From a virus, in IMG/VR virus record IMGVR_UViG_3300027754_000047, positions 1 to 64,000 of that record: 64,000 bases of DNA; one strand, 5' to 3'. Each line of letters opens with the position of its first letter. Position 1 is the first letter of the stretch. Shown here in pieces: positions 40,880-48,298 of the stretch. Made by a program: the position numbers and the translations under genes. The notes under the pieces are model-generated. The model was not told the DNA's origin and did no database searches. It worked only from the letters and a program-made list of their open reading frames with translations.

Positions 40880-40915
40880 GGTAAGCTTACATTAATTTGT
40901 GTTACAATTACCAGC
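40880..40915 (+). promoter_or_regulatory. Possible leaderless promoter for the plus-strand cluster
   Basis: TGTGTTACAATTACCAGC directly precedes the ATG at 40916. TACAAT is a near-consensus -10 only about 7 bases from the start codon, with no Shine-Dalgarno sequence. If used, the mRNA would be leaderless. Confidence 0.45.
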
Positions 40916-41302
40916 ATGAAACCAGAATCCACCCCGTTCCTCAAGTTAGCAGAATTAATCGCTAGTGCAGCCTTGGAAGGTTGCGAAAAGGAGTATTCAA
41001 AGAAGACAGTTAAGGATCGCAGTAGTCGAGTTCAAGCTCGACGAGATATGATTCAGCGCCGAGGAGCTGCTGCAGTCAAGGGTAAGGATATTGAGCATAA
41101 AGATGGAAATCCTCGAAACAACAGTCCATCAAATTTAACCTTACGTAGTCGGGCAGCTAACAGATCTGACAACGGCCATCGTAAGGGTGAGCCGTACGCT
41201 AAGGCTAAGAAGGGTATCACTAACACTTACAAAAGAGCTATGGCTTTGCCGGGAGTATTATTTCGTTTAGCTACTAAGTTTGGAGGAAATAATGACAGCT
41301 GA
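40916..41302 (+). CDS. HNH-like small protein (128 aa)
   Basis: Contains VKGKDIEHKDGNPRNNSPSN, then LTLRSRAANRSDNGH, the second half of an HNH_3-type motif (His, Asn-rich loop), preceded by a basic region. The N-terminal His of a complete HNH site is not obvious, so catalysis is uncertain. It heads the plus-strand cluster and ends overlapping the next gene. Could be a homing-type nuclease remnant or a DNA-binding virion accessory. Confidence 0.6.
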   Translation: MKPESTPFLKLAELIASAALEGCEKEYSKKTVKDRSSRVQARRDMIQRRGAAAVKGKDIEHKDGNPRNNSPSNLTLRSRAANRSDNGHRKGEPYAKAKKGITNTYKRAMALPGVLFRLATKFGGNNDS

Positions 41303-41726
41303 ATTGTGGTCGATGTTAGGCGGCTCCGTGGTAGGATTCTTATTTCGTTATTTAGCTGAGAAGCGCCAAAATGAAAAAGAACTATTTGAACGTTTAATTA
41401 AACTTAATCAAGCCACTACCGACAATTACAACGCAGCAGCCCAACGAGTGCCTGTAGATTTAGGTAAAAACATTAGACAGATTATTGTTTTGACTATACT
41501 GTTTGGCACTTTGATTGCTCCTTTTATCTTACCCTTTTTTGGGGTGCCTACTTTTGTAGAAGTAGATACCGTCACTCCTGGTGGCCCCTTTGGTTTAATT
41601 GCGTCTGTAGCTAAGAAGTACTTTGTAGAGATTAACGGTTTCTTGTATACTAGTGAGAATCGCCAGATCTTGGTAGCGGTAGTTGGTTTCTATTTTGGCT
41701 CAGCCGCAGCCTCAAATAAAAGTTAA
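41292..41726 (+). CDS. Two- or three-pass membrane protein (144 aa)
   Basis: ATG at 41292 behind GGAGGAAATA, inside the end of the previous gene. Hydrophobic segments: LGGSVVGFLFRYLAE, IIVLTILFGTLIAPFILPFF and ILVAVVGFYFGSAAA. A charged helix (KRQNEKELFERLIKLN) lies between. Resembles phage holin or envelope-associated proteins in topology only. Confidence 0.68.
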   Translation: MTAELWSMLGGSVVGFLFRYLAEKRQNEKELFERLIKLNQATTDNYNAAAQRVPVDLGKNIRQIIVLTILFGTLIAPFILPFFGVPTFVEVDTVTPGGPFGLIASVAKKYFVEINGFLYTSENRQILVAVVGFYFGSAAASNKS

Positions 41727-41737
41727 AGGAGTTTACT

Positions 41738-42037
41738 ATGCCTAATGTAATTACTTGGATCAAATACACCTTGAGTCACGCCTTTAGTAGTACAAGTCTT
41801 TTGTTATACTTAGTTTGTATCTTAGGTTTTTTGGCTGCTTGTAATGCTGCTCCGGAATTAGTTCCAGCCAGCCCGATACCTAACGTTGTTATTGAACGCA
41901 TTAAAGACAATATTGCCAACCCTGGCCCAACTACAAATAGTTACGTTTGGTTGTGGGTGTGGATTCCAGCAGTAGGCTTAGTAGGCACATGGGCAGTTAA
42001 GACTTTATTCTTTGCCAAGCCTAAAGCTGACGTTTAA
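41738..42037 (+). CDS. Membrane protein with possible lipobox (99 aa)
   Basis: Start context AAAGGAGTTTACT-ATG. The segment SLLLYLVCILGFLAACNAAP ends in a lipoprotein-like LAAC, although the N-terminal stretch before it is long. A second transmembrane helix is WLWVWIPAVGLVGTWAVKTL. Possible lysis accessory or membrane protein. Confidence 0.65.
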   Translation: MPNVITWIKYTLSHAFSSTSLLLYLVCILGFLAACNAAPELVPASPIPNVVIERIKDNIANPGPTTNSYVWLWVWIPAVGLVGTWAVKTLFFAKPKADV

Positions 42038-42064
42038 CTTAACTCTTATTAAAAAGGAGTACTT

Positions 42065-42427
42065 ATGCAAATCTATAATCACTTACGCCCTCAGTTAGTA
42101 GCCAACATTAAACAAGCCTCATTGATGGGTATGGAGAATCCTACGGCAGGCGGAGTACTTGGCGGCTTGGGGGGTGCCGGCCTAGGTGCTGGCTTATTAC
42201 ACCTTTTAGCAGCTGATGATAAGAAGACTTTAATGAACTACTTAATGGCTGCCGGTGGTGGTGGTTTAGCTGGTGCCGGAGTTGGCGTCGGCGCAGGTAA
42301 GCTTAAAGATTCATTTGACTTTGTAGCTAAAGAAAAAGAACAAGGTAACGCTGACGGCGACTCTGGTACTGCTGCTAAACAGGAAACAGATAAAGCTAAT
42401 AAAGAACTAGAAGCAGCTAAAAAGTAA
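42065..42427 (+). CDS. Glycine-zipper protein (120 aa)
   Basis: Start context AAAAAGGAGTACTT-ATG. N-terminal MQIYNHLRPQLVANIKQASL echoes the MIKLANNL..KQA motif of the minus-strand block. Two Gly-rich membrane segments (GGVLGGLGGAGLGAGLLHLL and AAGGGGLAGAGVGVGAG) flank AADDKKTLMN. Charged C-terminal tail (KQETDKANKELEAAKK). Same architecture as 27183-27737 but on the opposite strand. Confidence 0.72.
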   Translation: MQIYNHLRPQLVANIKQASLMGMENPTAGGVLGGLGGAGLGAGLLHLLAADDKKTLMNYLMAAGGGGLAGAGVGVGAGKLKDSFDFVAKEKEQGNADGDSGTAAKQETDKANKELEAAKK

Positions 42428-42450
42428 ATCCTTTTAATAGCTAAAAGAAA

Positions 42451-42484
42451 ACAAGCCCCAAGGTTTTAACCTGGGGCTTGTTTA
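42451..42484. terminator. Bidirectional terminator between convergent genes
   Basis: ACAAGCCCCAAGGT and ACCTGGGGCTTGT form a 13-14-bp stem flanked by T-rich DNA on both sides. It serves the plus-strand cluster and the minus-strand AAA+ gene that ends at 42503. On the minus strand the flank TTTTAGCTATTAAAAGG carries the conserved post-terminator tail. Confidence 0.88.
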
Positions 42485-42502
42485 TTATGTGATTATGGGT
42501 AT

Positions 42503-43960
42503 TCAGTCTCGCAACGCAGCAGGGCTGCGGCGGCGAATCTGAGGCACTTGTTGAACTTCTTCCGGCAAGTTGTACTCATGCGCTGCCACCTCAATGGCCT
42601 GGGCCAAGATAGTAGCAGCCTTTTCTCGCTCCGAGTTATGAGTCCTCGGTGCTCGGTTTACCAGCTTCAGCTGAAGGCGCATAGCCTCGAAGGCCTCCAT
42701 GATGTCCTCTGGCAACACCACGTTGCGGTCTGCTAGTTGAGCAAGAATAGCGGCTGCAACGCCGATCTGCACCACGGTGCTTGGGTTCTGGTGCCCGCAA
42801 GTCTGCAGCTTGTCTAACCAAGTGTTGGTGTCCACTTTGGTGGTCAAATTACAAACTCTACCCAACAAACGCAGGCTAGCTTCTGGAGCTAAAGGCTCCA
42901 TCTCAATCAAGCTATTCATTCTGCCTGGTCGAAGGAATACAGGCAGAATGCGCTCGGTATCGTTGACCGTAAAGATGGTCATCAACGAGCGACCCTTGGT
43001 GCTGACGCCGTCCAGGACGTTCGTCAAGTTGTCTTGGCGAATGGTACGCTCATCGTTCTCGGACTCCATCAAACGATTCACGTCTTCCACTACTAGGATG
43101 GCCGGTTCATACTGCTGAGCCCACTCGTTACCAAACTCAAGATCGCGAGCATCTTTGATGAAGATGCAAGTGATGCCTCGGCTGCTTGCTTCGGCCATTA
43201 CTGCATTTACCAAAGCAGACTTACCGGTACCGTAACCGCCAACCAACATGTGGTTGGATTGAAAACGGACTGCACCTGCTGCGCCCTTCAACACATCTTG
43301 CCGGCGCAAACGCTGCAAGATTTGCGTGTTGATTCGCTTCTCTGTTGCAGGGTTGAAGACCAGGTCTTCGAGGACTCCCTTGCAGTCCTCGTATTTTGCC
43401 ACGTGTCGCGCATGGTTGAAGGCAGTCCCTTCACCTCTACGGTAAGGGAACTCAATTGAAACAATCGTCCCCTTCACCTTAGAGTGAATGCCGGTTGCGA
43501 TGTTTCCTCGCAACGTTGCTTCAAACTGCTCCACAATGCGAGTCAACAGGCCAGGTGCTTTAATGCGCAACCGCAAGTAAGGCTCGTCTGTGTATTCTGC
43601 TTGCTCCAGGCTGGCCTGGATGCTTATGTTGTATTTTCCACCGTCTTCAGCAGAGACGACTTTTAATTCAATCCAACTGCCGATTGGCACTTGCACTGTC
43701 TGACCCTTATTTTGGATAGACAGTTTGCTTGCCCCTGCAGGGACTATCGGAACGCAATCCAACTGGTGGATTGTTGCCCAATAGCTTAGAAGGGCATCTT
43801 CGAAGTAAATGCCCGTCAACTGCACATATGTGTTGACCATTTCTTCTTGGCTGGCCACGTATGCCGCCAATGCTGCTGATGTTGCCTTCAGGCCAAAGCC
43901 TGTTGGCGCCTGAACCCCAATGTGGTTCGGGGTATGCTGCTGAAACTTGACTTCATTCAT
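42503..43960 (-). CDS. AAA+ ATPase (485 aa)
   Basis: Walker A GGYGTGKSALVNA (about residue 240), Walker B AILVVEDVNRLME (about 285), sensor 1 TIFTVNDTERILP and an arginine-finger-type LRPGRMNSLIEME place it in the CDC48/Vps4/FtsH-like AAA clade. The N-terminal 220 residues are unique and could be a substrate-recognition domain. No protease follows. Likely an unfoldase or remodeller; a role in virion assembly or host takeover is open. It has its own promoter (44013-44046). Confidence 0.85.
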   Translation of the reverse strand: MNEVKFQQHTPNHIGVQAPTGFGLKATSAALAAYVASQEEMVNTYVQLTGIYFEDALLSYWATIHQLDCVPIVPAGASKLSIQNKGQTVQVPIGSWIELKVVSAEDGGKYNISIQASLEQAEYTDEPYLRLRIKAPGLLTRIVEQFEATLRGNIATGIHSKVKGTIVSIEFPYRRGEGTAFNHARHVAKYEDCKGVLEDLVFNPATEKRINTQILQRLRRQDVLKGAAGAVRFQSNHMLVGGYGTGKSALVNAVMAEASSRGITCIFIKDARDLEFGNEWAQQYEPAILVVEDVNRLMESENDERTIRQDNLTNVLDGVSTKGRSLMTIFTVNDTERILPVFLRPGRMNSLIEMEPLAPEASLRLLGRVCNLTTKVDTNTWLDKLQTCGHQNPSTVVQIGVAAAILAQLADRNVVLPEDIMEAFEAMRLQLKLVNRAPRTHNSEREKAATILAQAIEVAAHEYNLPEEVQQVPQIRRRSPAALRD

Positions 43961-44012
43961 CTCGGATTTTTCCTCTGAAAAGACATTTTATCAATATCAA
44001 TATGAACCGCCT

Positions 44013-44046
44013 ATGTATATTAACCAATATTAGGGGCTAATTTAAC
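44013..44046 (-). promoter_or_regulatory. Phage promoter upstream of the AAA+ gene
   Basis: Minus-strand read: TTAAATTAGCCCCTAATATT, GG, TTAATATACAT. It follows the terminator at 44069-44102 and its TTTAGCTATT tail. About 50 bp upstream of the start at 43960. Matches the recurring element family. Confidence 0.65.
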
Positions 44047-44068
44047 AAACATAAATAGCTAAAGAAAT

Positions 44069-44102
44069 AGCCGGGACCAAGGGTTTCCCCCTGATCCCGG
44101 CT
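44069..44102 (-). terminator. Hairpin terminator after the 98-aa gene
   Basis: AGCCGGGA and TCCCGGCT form the outer stem. On the minus strand it is followed by ATTTCTTTAGCTATTTATG. It ends the transglycosylase operon. Confidence 0.8.
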
Positions 44103-44112
44103 ACGAAATGAA

Positions 44113-44409
44113 TCATTCAGCACAATGCACTAGCGAAAATGCTAGTGCATATGCAGCTGGCGCTGCCACCGGGGCCCAATAAGCCCTTACTTCGGTTATG
44201 ACATACACCATACTGGATCTCTTTCCATCCCGCAGGTGGTGCCTGTCCAAGATAACCTCATATCGATCATCCAGGATGTCGTCCAACCTGTCTGCTGTCT
44301 TTACCAACAACCCTAGCTTGCAGCAGGGAGACGCGCCCTGGTTGTTACCCACCGCTATGTAGCGGTGTAGTGGCTCCATCAATAGAAGCGTAGGCGTATC
44401 CGTTGTCAC
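44113..44409 (-). CDS. Hypothetical protein (98 aa)
   Basis: GTG start (44407-44409) overlaps the transglycosylase stop, with CTGGAGGCACC as ribosome binding site. Contains LVKTADRLDDILDDRYEVIL and a hydrophobic tail (AAPAAYALAFSLVHCAE). No domain recognised; it is translationally coupled to the lytic enzyme. Confidence 0.6.
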   Translation of the reverse strand: MTTDTPTLLLMEPLHRYIAVGNNQGASPCCKLGLLVKTADRLDDILDDRYEVILDRHHLRDGKRSSMVYVITEVRAYWAPVAAPAAYALAFSLVHCAE

Positions 44410-44822
44410 GGTGCCTCCAGTGCAGCCTGCACCTTGGCCCAATAACCCAAGGTAGCATTCTTGCGGTGCCCCTTAGGGCCGCCGTTATGCTGCCTTGCCA
44501 GCACTTCCATGCTCGCGTTCTTCGGCGCATAGCGCCGAAGGTAGGCCTTTACCACTTTCGTGGCGTAGGCCTTATCCTTACAATCGGCATACGTGCCGCC
44601 GATTGATTTGTCATACTGGGTCGCGTCAACCCAGTATGCCTTATGGATTTGGTAAGGCCCAATAGCCTTACCTTTGTCTCCGACCGCATTCGCGGGGTCG
44701 GCTTCGCCGCCAGTCTCCACCTGGCAAATGGCCTGGACTAATCGGTCCAGGTCGATGTCACTCACTTGCGCCTTCGCCTGGCTACAAGCCAAGGTAAGGA
44801 CAACCAATAAGATTCGGAGCAT
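44406..44822 (-). CDS. Exported lytic transglycosylase/lysozyme-like enzyme (138 aa)
   Basis: Residues 1-18 (MLRILLVVLTLACSQAKA) are a signal peptide. The mature part has the SLT/goose-lysozyme-like core: AICQVETGGEADP with catalytic Glu36, AIGPYQIHKAYW, and ARQHNGGPKGHRKNATLGYW. It should cleave peptidoglycan glycan strands in the periplasm, so it is a candidate endolysin or ejection muralytic enzyme. Start is behind AAGGGAGTAACGAA-ATG. Confidence 0.85.
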   Translation of the reverse strand: MLRILLVVLTLACSQAKAQVSDIDLDRLVQAICQVETGGEADPANAVGDKGKAIGPYQIHKAYWVDATQYDKSIGGTYADCKDKAYATKVVKAYLRRYAPKNASMEVLARQHNGGPKGHRKNATLGYWAKVQAALEAP

Positions 44823-44863
44823 TTCGTTACTCCCTTTCTTGTTTGTTGTTTCCGTGCAAATCC

Positions 44864-45541
44864 CTACGGAACGTCCGTAGGGTTACAAATTTGTTGTTTC
44901 TTTCGCGGGGCGCGAATACGGCGCACGCAACCCTTACGCCATCTAGCAGCAGTTGCCTTGCCGTCAAGGTTAACCCAGCTGTAGCTATTATCTTGCGCTT
45001 GCACTGCTTTACCTACTTCCCGCAGGGCTTCGTTGCTAAGCATGCAAATGTATCCTTTGGACCCGTCGATTCTTACTGCAACTTGTTTTTGCATCAGGTC
45101 CTCAATGTACAAAGCCTCTAACACCCAGCGCTGGTCTGGGTAAAGGTGAGCTTGATCTAACAGCTCTTTCAATTCCTCTTTATGAGGAACCTTTTTGGCT
45201 TGAGGGTCCCAAACGCATTTTGTTTTCATTTCGCTCAGCACCTTAACTGCATCAAAAGACAAAAACTTAGGCCTAGTTCGGTAATGAGTTCCTTGCCTAC
45301 CGTAAGTTTTTCGTATTAGGTCCTTCACGCAAAAGATGCTTTTGCGGGGAGCGAAGCTTAAATCTTTACCCACCCCCATTAGTTGCATGATGGCGTCATG
45401 GGCTGCTGATTCCGCATCCACTAAGGGGTCGTCTACTCGGCCTACTCTTTTAAGGTACTTCCGGCAAAGAAAGCAGCTTATGCGAATAGCCTTTTTGATA
45501 TTAGCCTCGGAATAATCTGGGGCTTCTATTACTGCTTCCAT
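44864..45541 (-). CDS. Sigma-factor-like protein (225 aa)
   Basis: The middle (DAESAAHDAIMQLMGVGKDL, then IRKTYGRQGTHYRTRPKFLS) resembles region 2, and YPDQRWVLEALYIEDLMQKQ followed by VAVRIDGSKGYICMLSNEAL resembles region 4 helix-turn-helix, the order of ECF-type sigma factors. The C-terminus is very basic (RWRKGCVRRIRAPRKKQQIC). It could direct host or phage RNA polymerase to phage promoters. Homology is weak by eye, so another DNA-binding role is possible. Confidence 0.55.
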   Translation of the reverse strand: MEAVIEAPDYSEANIKKAIRISCFLCRKYLKRVGRVDDPLVDAESAAHDAIMQLMGVGKDLSFAPRKSIFCVKDLIRKTYGRQGTHYRTRPKFLSFDAVKVLSEMKTKCVWDPQAKKVPHKEELKELLDQAHLYPDQRWVLEALYIEDLMQKQVAVRIDGSKGYICMLSNEALREVGKAVQAQDNSYSWVNLDGKATAARWRKGCVRRIRAPRKKQQICNPTDVP

Positions 45542-45714
45542 TTGAGTACCGTTCTAGAGACTATGTACAGTCCTGCTAAAACAGTGCCACAAGTGATTAT
45601 GTAGCGGCCTGTAATTGCGTCGCCTTTTAGGGCTTCGATTACTCCTGCAGCTACGGGAGCTACGGCCACCCAGAACTCTGTAGTCCGAGTGCCTGATTTC
45701 ATAGTTGGGTCCAT
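45529..45714 (-). CDS. Small two-pass membrane protein (61 aa), holin-like
   Basis: Start behind GGTAAGGCTCCAA-ATG. Two hydrophobic stretches (FWVAVAPVAAGVIEAL and YIITCGTVLAGLYIVSRTVL) with a short loop (KGDAITGR) and a basic C-terminus KWKQ. This class II-holin-like topology and the nearby muralytic enzyme make a lysis role plausible but unproven. The 3' end overlaps the sigma-like gene. Confidence 0.65.
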   Translation of the reverse strand: MDPTMKSGTRTTEFWVAVAPVAAGVIEALKGDAITGRYIITCGTVLAGLYIVSRTVLKWKQ

Positions 45715-45776
45715 TTGGAGCCTTACCGCGTTGCGGCATTAAGAGTGTATCTTATTGCCTAACTCGGCTATGAAAA

Positions 45777-45808
45777 GACCCCTTGATCCAATTAAGAATC
45801 AAAGGGTC
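45777..45808 (-). terminator. Hairpin terminator downstream of tRNA-Met
   Basis: GACCCCTTGAT and ATCAAAGGGTC form the stem around an AT loop. On the minus strand it is followed by TTTTCATAG. A second hairpin (GGGGCACTT/AAGTGCCCC, 45825-45854) stands just upstream. Confidence 0.75.
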
Positions 45809-45893
45809 CTTGAGGAGAAAGAAAGGGGCACTTAGGTTTAATCCCAAGTGCCCCCATTGGGGGAAAAGATGCAGTTGCCTTTTTCAAGGTGAA

Positions 45894-45967
45894 TGGACCG
45901 GGTGGGATTCGAACCCACGCCTTATCGATTATGAGTCGACGGCTCTAGACCACTGAGCTACCAGTCC
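45894..45967 (-). tRNA. tRNA-Met-type tRNA (CAU)
   Basis: Acceptor GGACTGG/CCGGTCC (one G-T pair), D arm GCTC..GAGC, anticodon stem GTCGA/TCGAT with loop CTCATAA (anticodon CAU), T arm GTGGG-TTCGAAT-CCCAC, discriminator A, no CCA. CAU could be elongator Met or, if C34 is modified to lysidine, Ile (AUA). The sequence does not decide. Confidence 0.92.
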
Positions 45968-45976
45968 AAGGTAAGG

Positions 45977-46093
45977 CTTTAACTAAGCTGCTGTTCATGG
46001 AATTCCAGGATTCTTTGGACTTTTAAATCCATAAGGCGTAAATCCCGGTCTTGTCGTAGGTTTTCTCTACGCTCTAGGGCAGCTTAGTTAAAG
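45977..46093 (-). ncRNA. Candidate structured RNA closed by a 15-bp stem, upstream of tRNA-Met
   Basis: CTTTAACTAAGCTGC (45977-45991) and GCAGCTTAGTTAAAG (46079-46093) are perfect complements. The enclosed 87 bases hold smaller helices (CGTAG/CTACG around 46056-46072 and TGGA/TCCA around 46016-46031). It sits 10 bp upstream of the tRNA and has no ORF. Multi-branched, tRNA-sized overall. It may be a degenerate tRNA-like element or a processing leader. Confidence 0.55.
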
Positions 46094-46151
46094 GGGTCAG
46101 GCTGAGGAGCGCTGTACTCAACTCAGCCTAATTCAGTACGATTGTTAGTCG

Positions 46152-46175
46152 TATATCATTATAACCCGTTTATGC
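46152..46175 (-). promoter_or_regulatory. Possible promoter with GTTATAATGA (tRNA-Met transcript)
   Basis: Minus-strand GGGTTATAATGATATACG contains a perfect -10 hexamer TATAAT. The same GTTATAATGA occurs upstream of the 73-aa gene (46461-46480). These look like a second, host-sigma-type promoter class, without an obvious TTGACA at -35. Confidence 0.5.
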
Positions 46176-46192
46176 TAAATTTTTAGCTTTAA

Positions 46193-46414
46193 TTAGTCAG
46201 ATAAATCTTCATCTTCTATTAGCAATTCCAAATCTAATTCACTATTTTTATTTTGTAAATCAGGGAAACTAATGTTGGTACTCGTTTGGCTAGGCTTATT
46301 TGCTAAGTTATTGGAGTAATCAATCTGAGCTTGGGTGTAGTCTGATTGTTTAACGTATGAGGTTGACAGTATTGCCTTGTACGAAATTAGTGTTTCTTTT
46401 TTACGACGACCCAT
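46193..46414 (-). CDS. Hypothetical acidic protein (73 aa)
   Basis: Start MGRRKKETLISYKAILSTSY behind AACAGGTGCAAA. Basic N-terminus, Asn/Ser-rich middle and very acidic C-terminus (LDLELLIEDEDLSD). No domain recognised. Possibly a disordered regulator or host-protein mimic. Confidence 0.6.
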   Translation of the reverse strand: MGRRKKETLISYKAILSTSYVKQSDYTQAQIDYSNNLANKPSQTSTNISFPDLQNKNSELDLELLIEDEDLSD

Positions 46415-46460
46415 TTTGCACCTGTTAGCTAAATGAAGAGCTCTAATGAGTTCTTTCTAA

Positions 46461-46480
46461 GTCATTATAACTTATTTTTA
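46461..46480 (-). promoter_or_regulatory. Possible promoter with GTTATAATGA (73-aa gene)
   Basis: Minus-strand TAAAAATAAGTTATAATGAC shares the TATAAT context with the site at 46152-46175. It is about 46 bp upstream of the start at 46414. Confidence 0.5.
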
Positions 46481-46496
46481 CCGAATGTTTAGTGGC

Positions 46497-47156
46497 TTAA
46501 AGTTGCATAGTTTCGACAAAAGGATTGCCATCAATGACTACTCCACAAGCTATAATAGGCTTTTTAAGAAAAGCTGCACCGTATTGCATAGCCCAATGGT
46601 TGCGATCCACTCCGCAACCAATGTTCATACCCCATACTTTAGCTGTTGGCCCTGCTTGATACCAGACTCCACAAGCTGAGTGATAGTGCCCTAATACCGT
46701 AGATTGCATTCGCAACTTGGCTGCATTGAATGCGGGTTGTTGGCCTCCGGCTCCTTCGCCGTGGTAGTAGTAGACTCCGTCGATTTCAACGTTATCTACC
46801 CATTTCCAACTATGAGTGTCGTATAAGGAGTTGAACTCCTTTAAGTAAAGCCTAGGAATTCCTAGTTTAGCGTTTAATCGAAGTACTCTTAGATCATGAT
46901 TACCTACAGTTATGCTTGCTGTAGGGAATGCTTCGTATAGTTGTTTAACTTGCTTACAAGCCAAGTCGTATTCTAATGCTGCTCCAGGATTCTCTGGGTG
47001 CTTATCGTGAAAAGATATGCAATGATGGTCAACAACGTCTCCAATATGTACTACCTTATCTATACGCCAACGTTTAGCAACTGCCTTTAAAAAGGGAATA
47101 TATTTGCGATGCATGGCTGGGGCGTGGGTGTCCCCGATTACTAATACTCTGCTCAT
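46497..47156 (-). CDS. Calcineurin-like phosphoesterase (219 aa)
   Basis: Full two-metal signature: VIGDTHAP (Asp9, His11), HIGDVVDHH (Asp40), VGNHDLR (Asn86-Asp88), YYHGEG and GHYHSACG. This is a complete metallophosphoesterase domain for its size. Substrate unknown; phage relatives act on nucleotides, nucleic-acid ends or protein phosphates. Start follows GGAGCCTAA. TTGACAGTAT lies about 20 bp upstream. Confidence 0.88.
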   Translation of the reverse strand: MSRVLVIGDTHAPAMHRKYIPFLKAVAKRWRIDKVVHIGDVVDHHCISFHDKHPENPGAALEYDLACKQVKQLYEAFPTASITVGNHDLRVLRLNAKLGIPRLYLKEFNSLYDTHSWKWVDNVEIDGVYYYHGEGAGGQQPAFNAAKLRMQSTVLGHYHSACGVWYQAGPTAKVWGMNIGCGVDRNHWAMQYGAAFLKKPIIACGVVIDGNPFVETMQL

Positions 47157-47263
47157 TTAGGCTCCAAAGTAAGTGGATACTGTCAACTTATTGTTAGCTA
47201 AGGGCGCAGAGTAAGCAGGTAAGGTACCGGTGTCAAGTTTAGGCTATTGATAGCTAAAAGAAT

Positions 47264-47285
47264 GTGTAGGGTGGAACCCCTACAC
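47264..47285 (-). terminator. Hairpin terminator after the wHTH gene
   Basis: GTGTAGGG and CCCTACAC pair across a short loop. On the minus strand it is followed by ATTCTTTTAGCTATC, again the conserved tail. A second hairpin (GAACCTGT/ACAGGTTC, about 47299-47328) stands between the gene stop and this terminator. Confidence 0.75.
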
Positions 47286-47342
47286 ACTCCCTTTGATTGA
47301 ACCTGTAAACCCGTTAGCAAACAGGTTCAAGTCCAAGCCAGG

Positions 47343-47717
47343 TTATCGCATTAACATAATGCGATCATTAATGATTTTGATCTTGCGCTTGTTAACAAGC
47401 CTTCGTAGGCGTTGGCCGATTTGCTGGCGGCTGAGACCTGCCTCAACTGCCGCCAGGTATATTTTTTGTTTCAGTACTACTCCTTCGGGGTCGCTGAGCT
47501 CACGCACTATCTTTAGCACTCCTGCCTCCAGGGGTTCTCCTTCCTTTGCCTTTTTTGGAGGCTTTGGAGGTGAGAACAAAGACTGCTTGGGCCCATCCAA
47601 TGTGGGGCTAACTTTGATGTCTAGGCTCCAACCGGAGCCGACGGCCGCAGTGTGTAGGGCTTCGGCTAATTGTACAATCTCTTTCAGTCTGGCAAACGGA
47701 CCTTTTATATCTTTCAT
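47343..47717 (-). CDS. Putative winged-helix DNA-binding protein (124 aa)
   Basis: ATG at 47715-47717 (MKDIKGPFARLKEIVQLAEA). The C-terminal 60 residues (VLKIVRELSDPEGVVLKQKI, AAVEAGLSRQQIGQRLRRLV, NKRKIKIINDRIMLMR) look like a winged helix-turn-helix with recognition helix SRQQIGQRLRRL. The N-terminal half has a Pro/Lys linker. A transcriptional regulator role is inferred. Confidence 0.65.
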   Translation of the reverse strand: MKDIKGPFARLKEIVQLAEALHTAAVGSGWSLDIKVSPTLDGPKQSLFSPPKPPKKAKEGEPLEAGVLKIVRELSDPEGVVLKQKIYLAAVEAGLSRQQIGQRLRRLVNKRKIKIINDRIMLMR

Positions 47718-47772
47718 AACAACGGGTTTCCTAAAAGCCCTCGGTAGACGCGTACCTTGGGTAAAATGACAA

Positions 47773-47805
47773 CCGCCCTTACACACTACAAGTATGCAAG
47801 GGCGG
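47773..47805 (-). terminator. Hairpin terminator after the kinase gene
   Basis: CCGCCCTT and AAGGGCGG stem with a 17-base loop. On the minus strand it is followed by GTTGTCATTTTACCC. It separates the kinase gene from the wHTH gene. Confidence 0.65.
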
Positions 47806-47823
47806 GGCGTCGAATGTTTGTTT

Positions 47824-48231
47824 TTAACCCACAAAGCGTGGGTCGTGGTGTTCCCAACGGCCAGCCATCTGCTGGACCTTCTCCGCAGGGCAACCGTGGG
47901 TGTTTGACCAGCTGTTTTCACAGTGTACAACGAATACACTGTAGCCATACTTAGCGGCCAAACTAAGGTACGCCTCGTAGTCTCGCCTCACTACTGAGGT
48001 GTTAGCTACGGCCAAGCGGGGCCAATCAGCCCTCATTGCAGTAGTCACTTGCTCTTCGCACCACCGATGAGCTAGACTAAGCTTGGTGTAGTCGAATAGG
48101 TACTCTCCTGTTTCGTTCAGGAAATACTTATCCGCCTCAAAGGCGGGGCACGACAAATCCAGTGAAGCAGCCAAGCTGCTTTTACCTGAACCGGGCAACC
48201 CTCTGATAACGTACAAGATCTTTTGATTCAT
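47824..48231 (-). CDS. P-loop kinase of the AAA_33 / polynucleotide-kinase-like type (135 aa)
   Basis: Walker A GLPGSGKSS at residues 11-19, FEADKYFLNETGEYLFDYTK (lid and acceptor-side Asp), VANTSVVRRDYEAYLSLAAK and NTHGCPAEKVQQMAGRWE. This is the pattern of small NEDD4BP2/PNK-like kinases found in phages, which phosphorylate 5' ends of RNA/DNA or small substrates. No phosphatase domain is fused. Start has AAAAGGAGGAAGAA upstream. Confidence 0.82.
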   Translation of the reverse strand: MNQKILYVIRGLPGSGKSSLAASLDLSCPAFEADKYFLNETGEYLFDYTKLSLAHRWCEEQVTTAMRADWPRLAVANTSVVRRDYEAYLSLAAKYGYSVFVVHCENSWSNTHGCPAEKVQQMAGRWEHHDPRFVG

Positions 48232-48298
48232 TTCTTCCTCCTTTTAGCTGTGCTTTAGGCTTAACGCAAACCTAATTTTTAATGGTAACACAGTTCAC

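Noticed and set aside
40916-41302. Active homing endonuclease
   Set aside because: Only the C-terminal part of an HNH motif is clear, and no intron or intein surrounds it.
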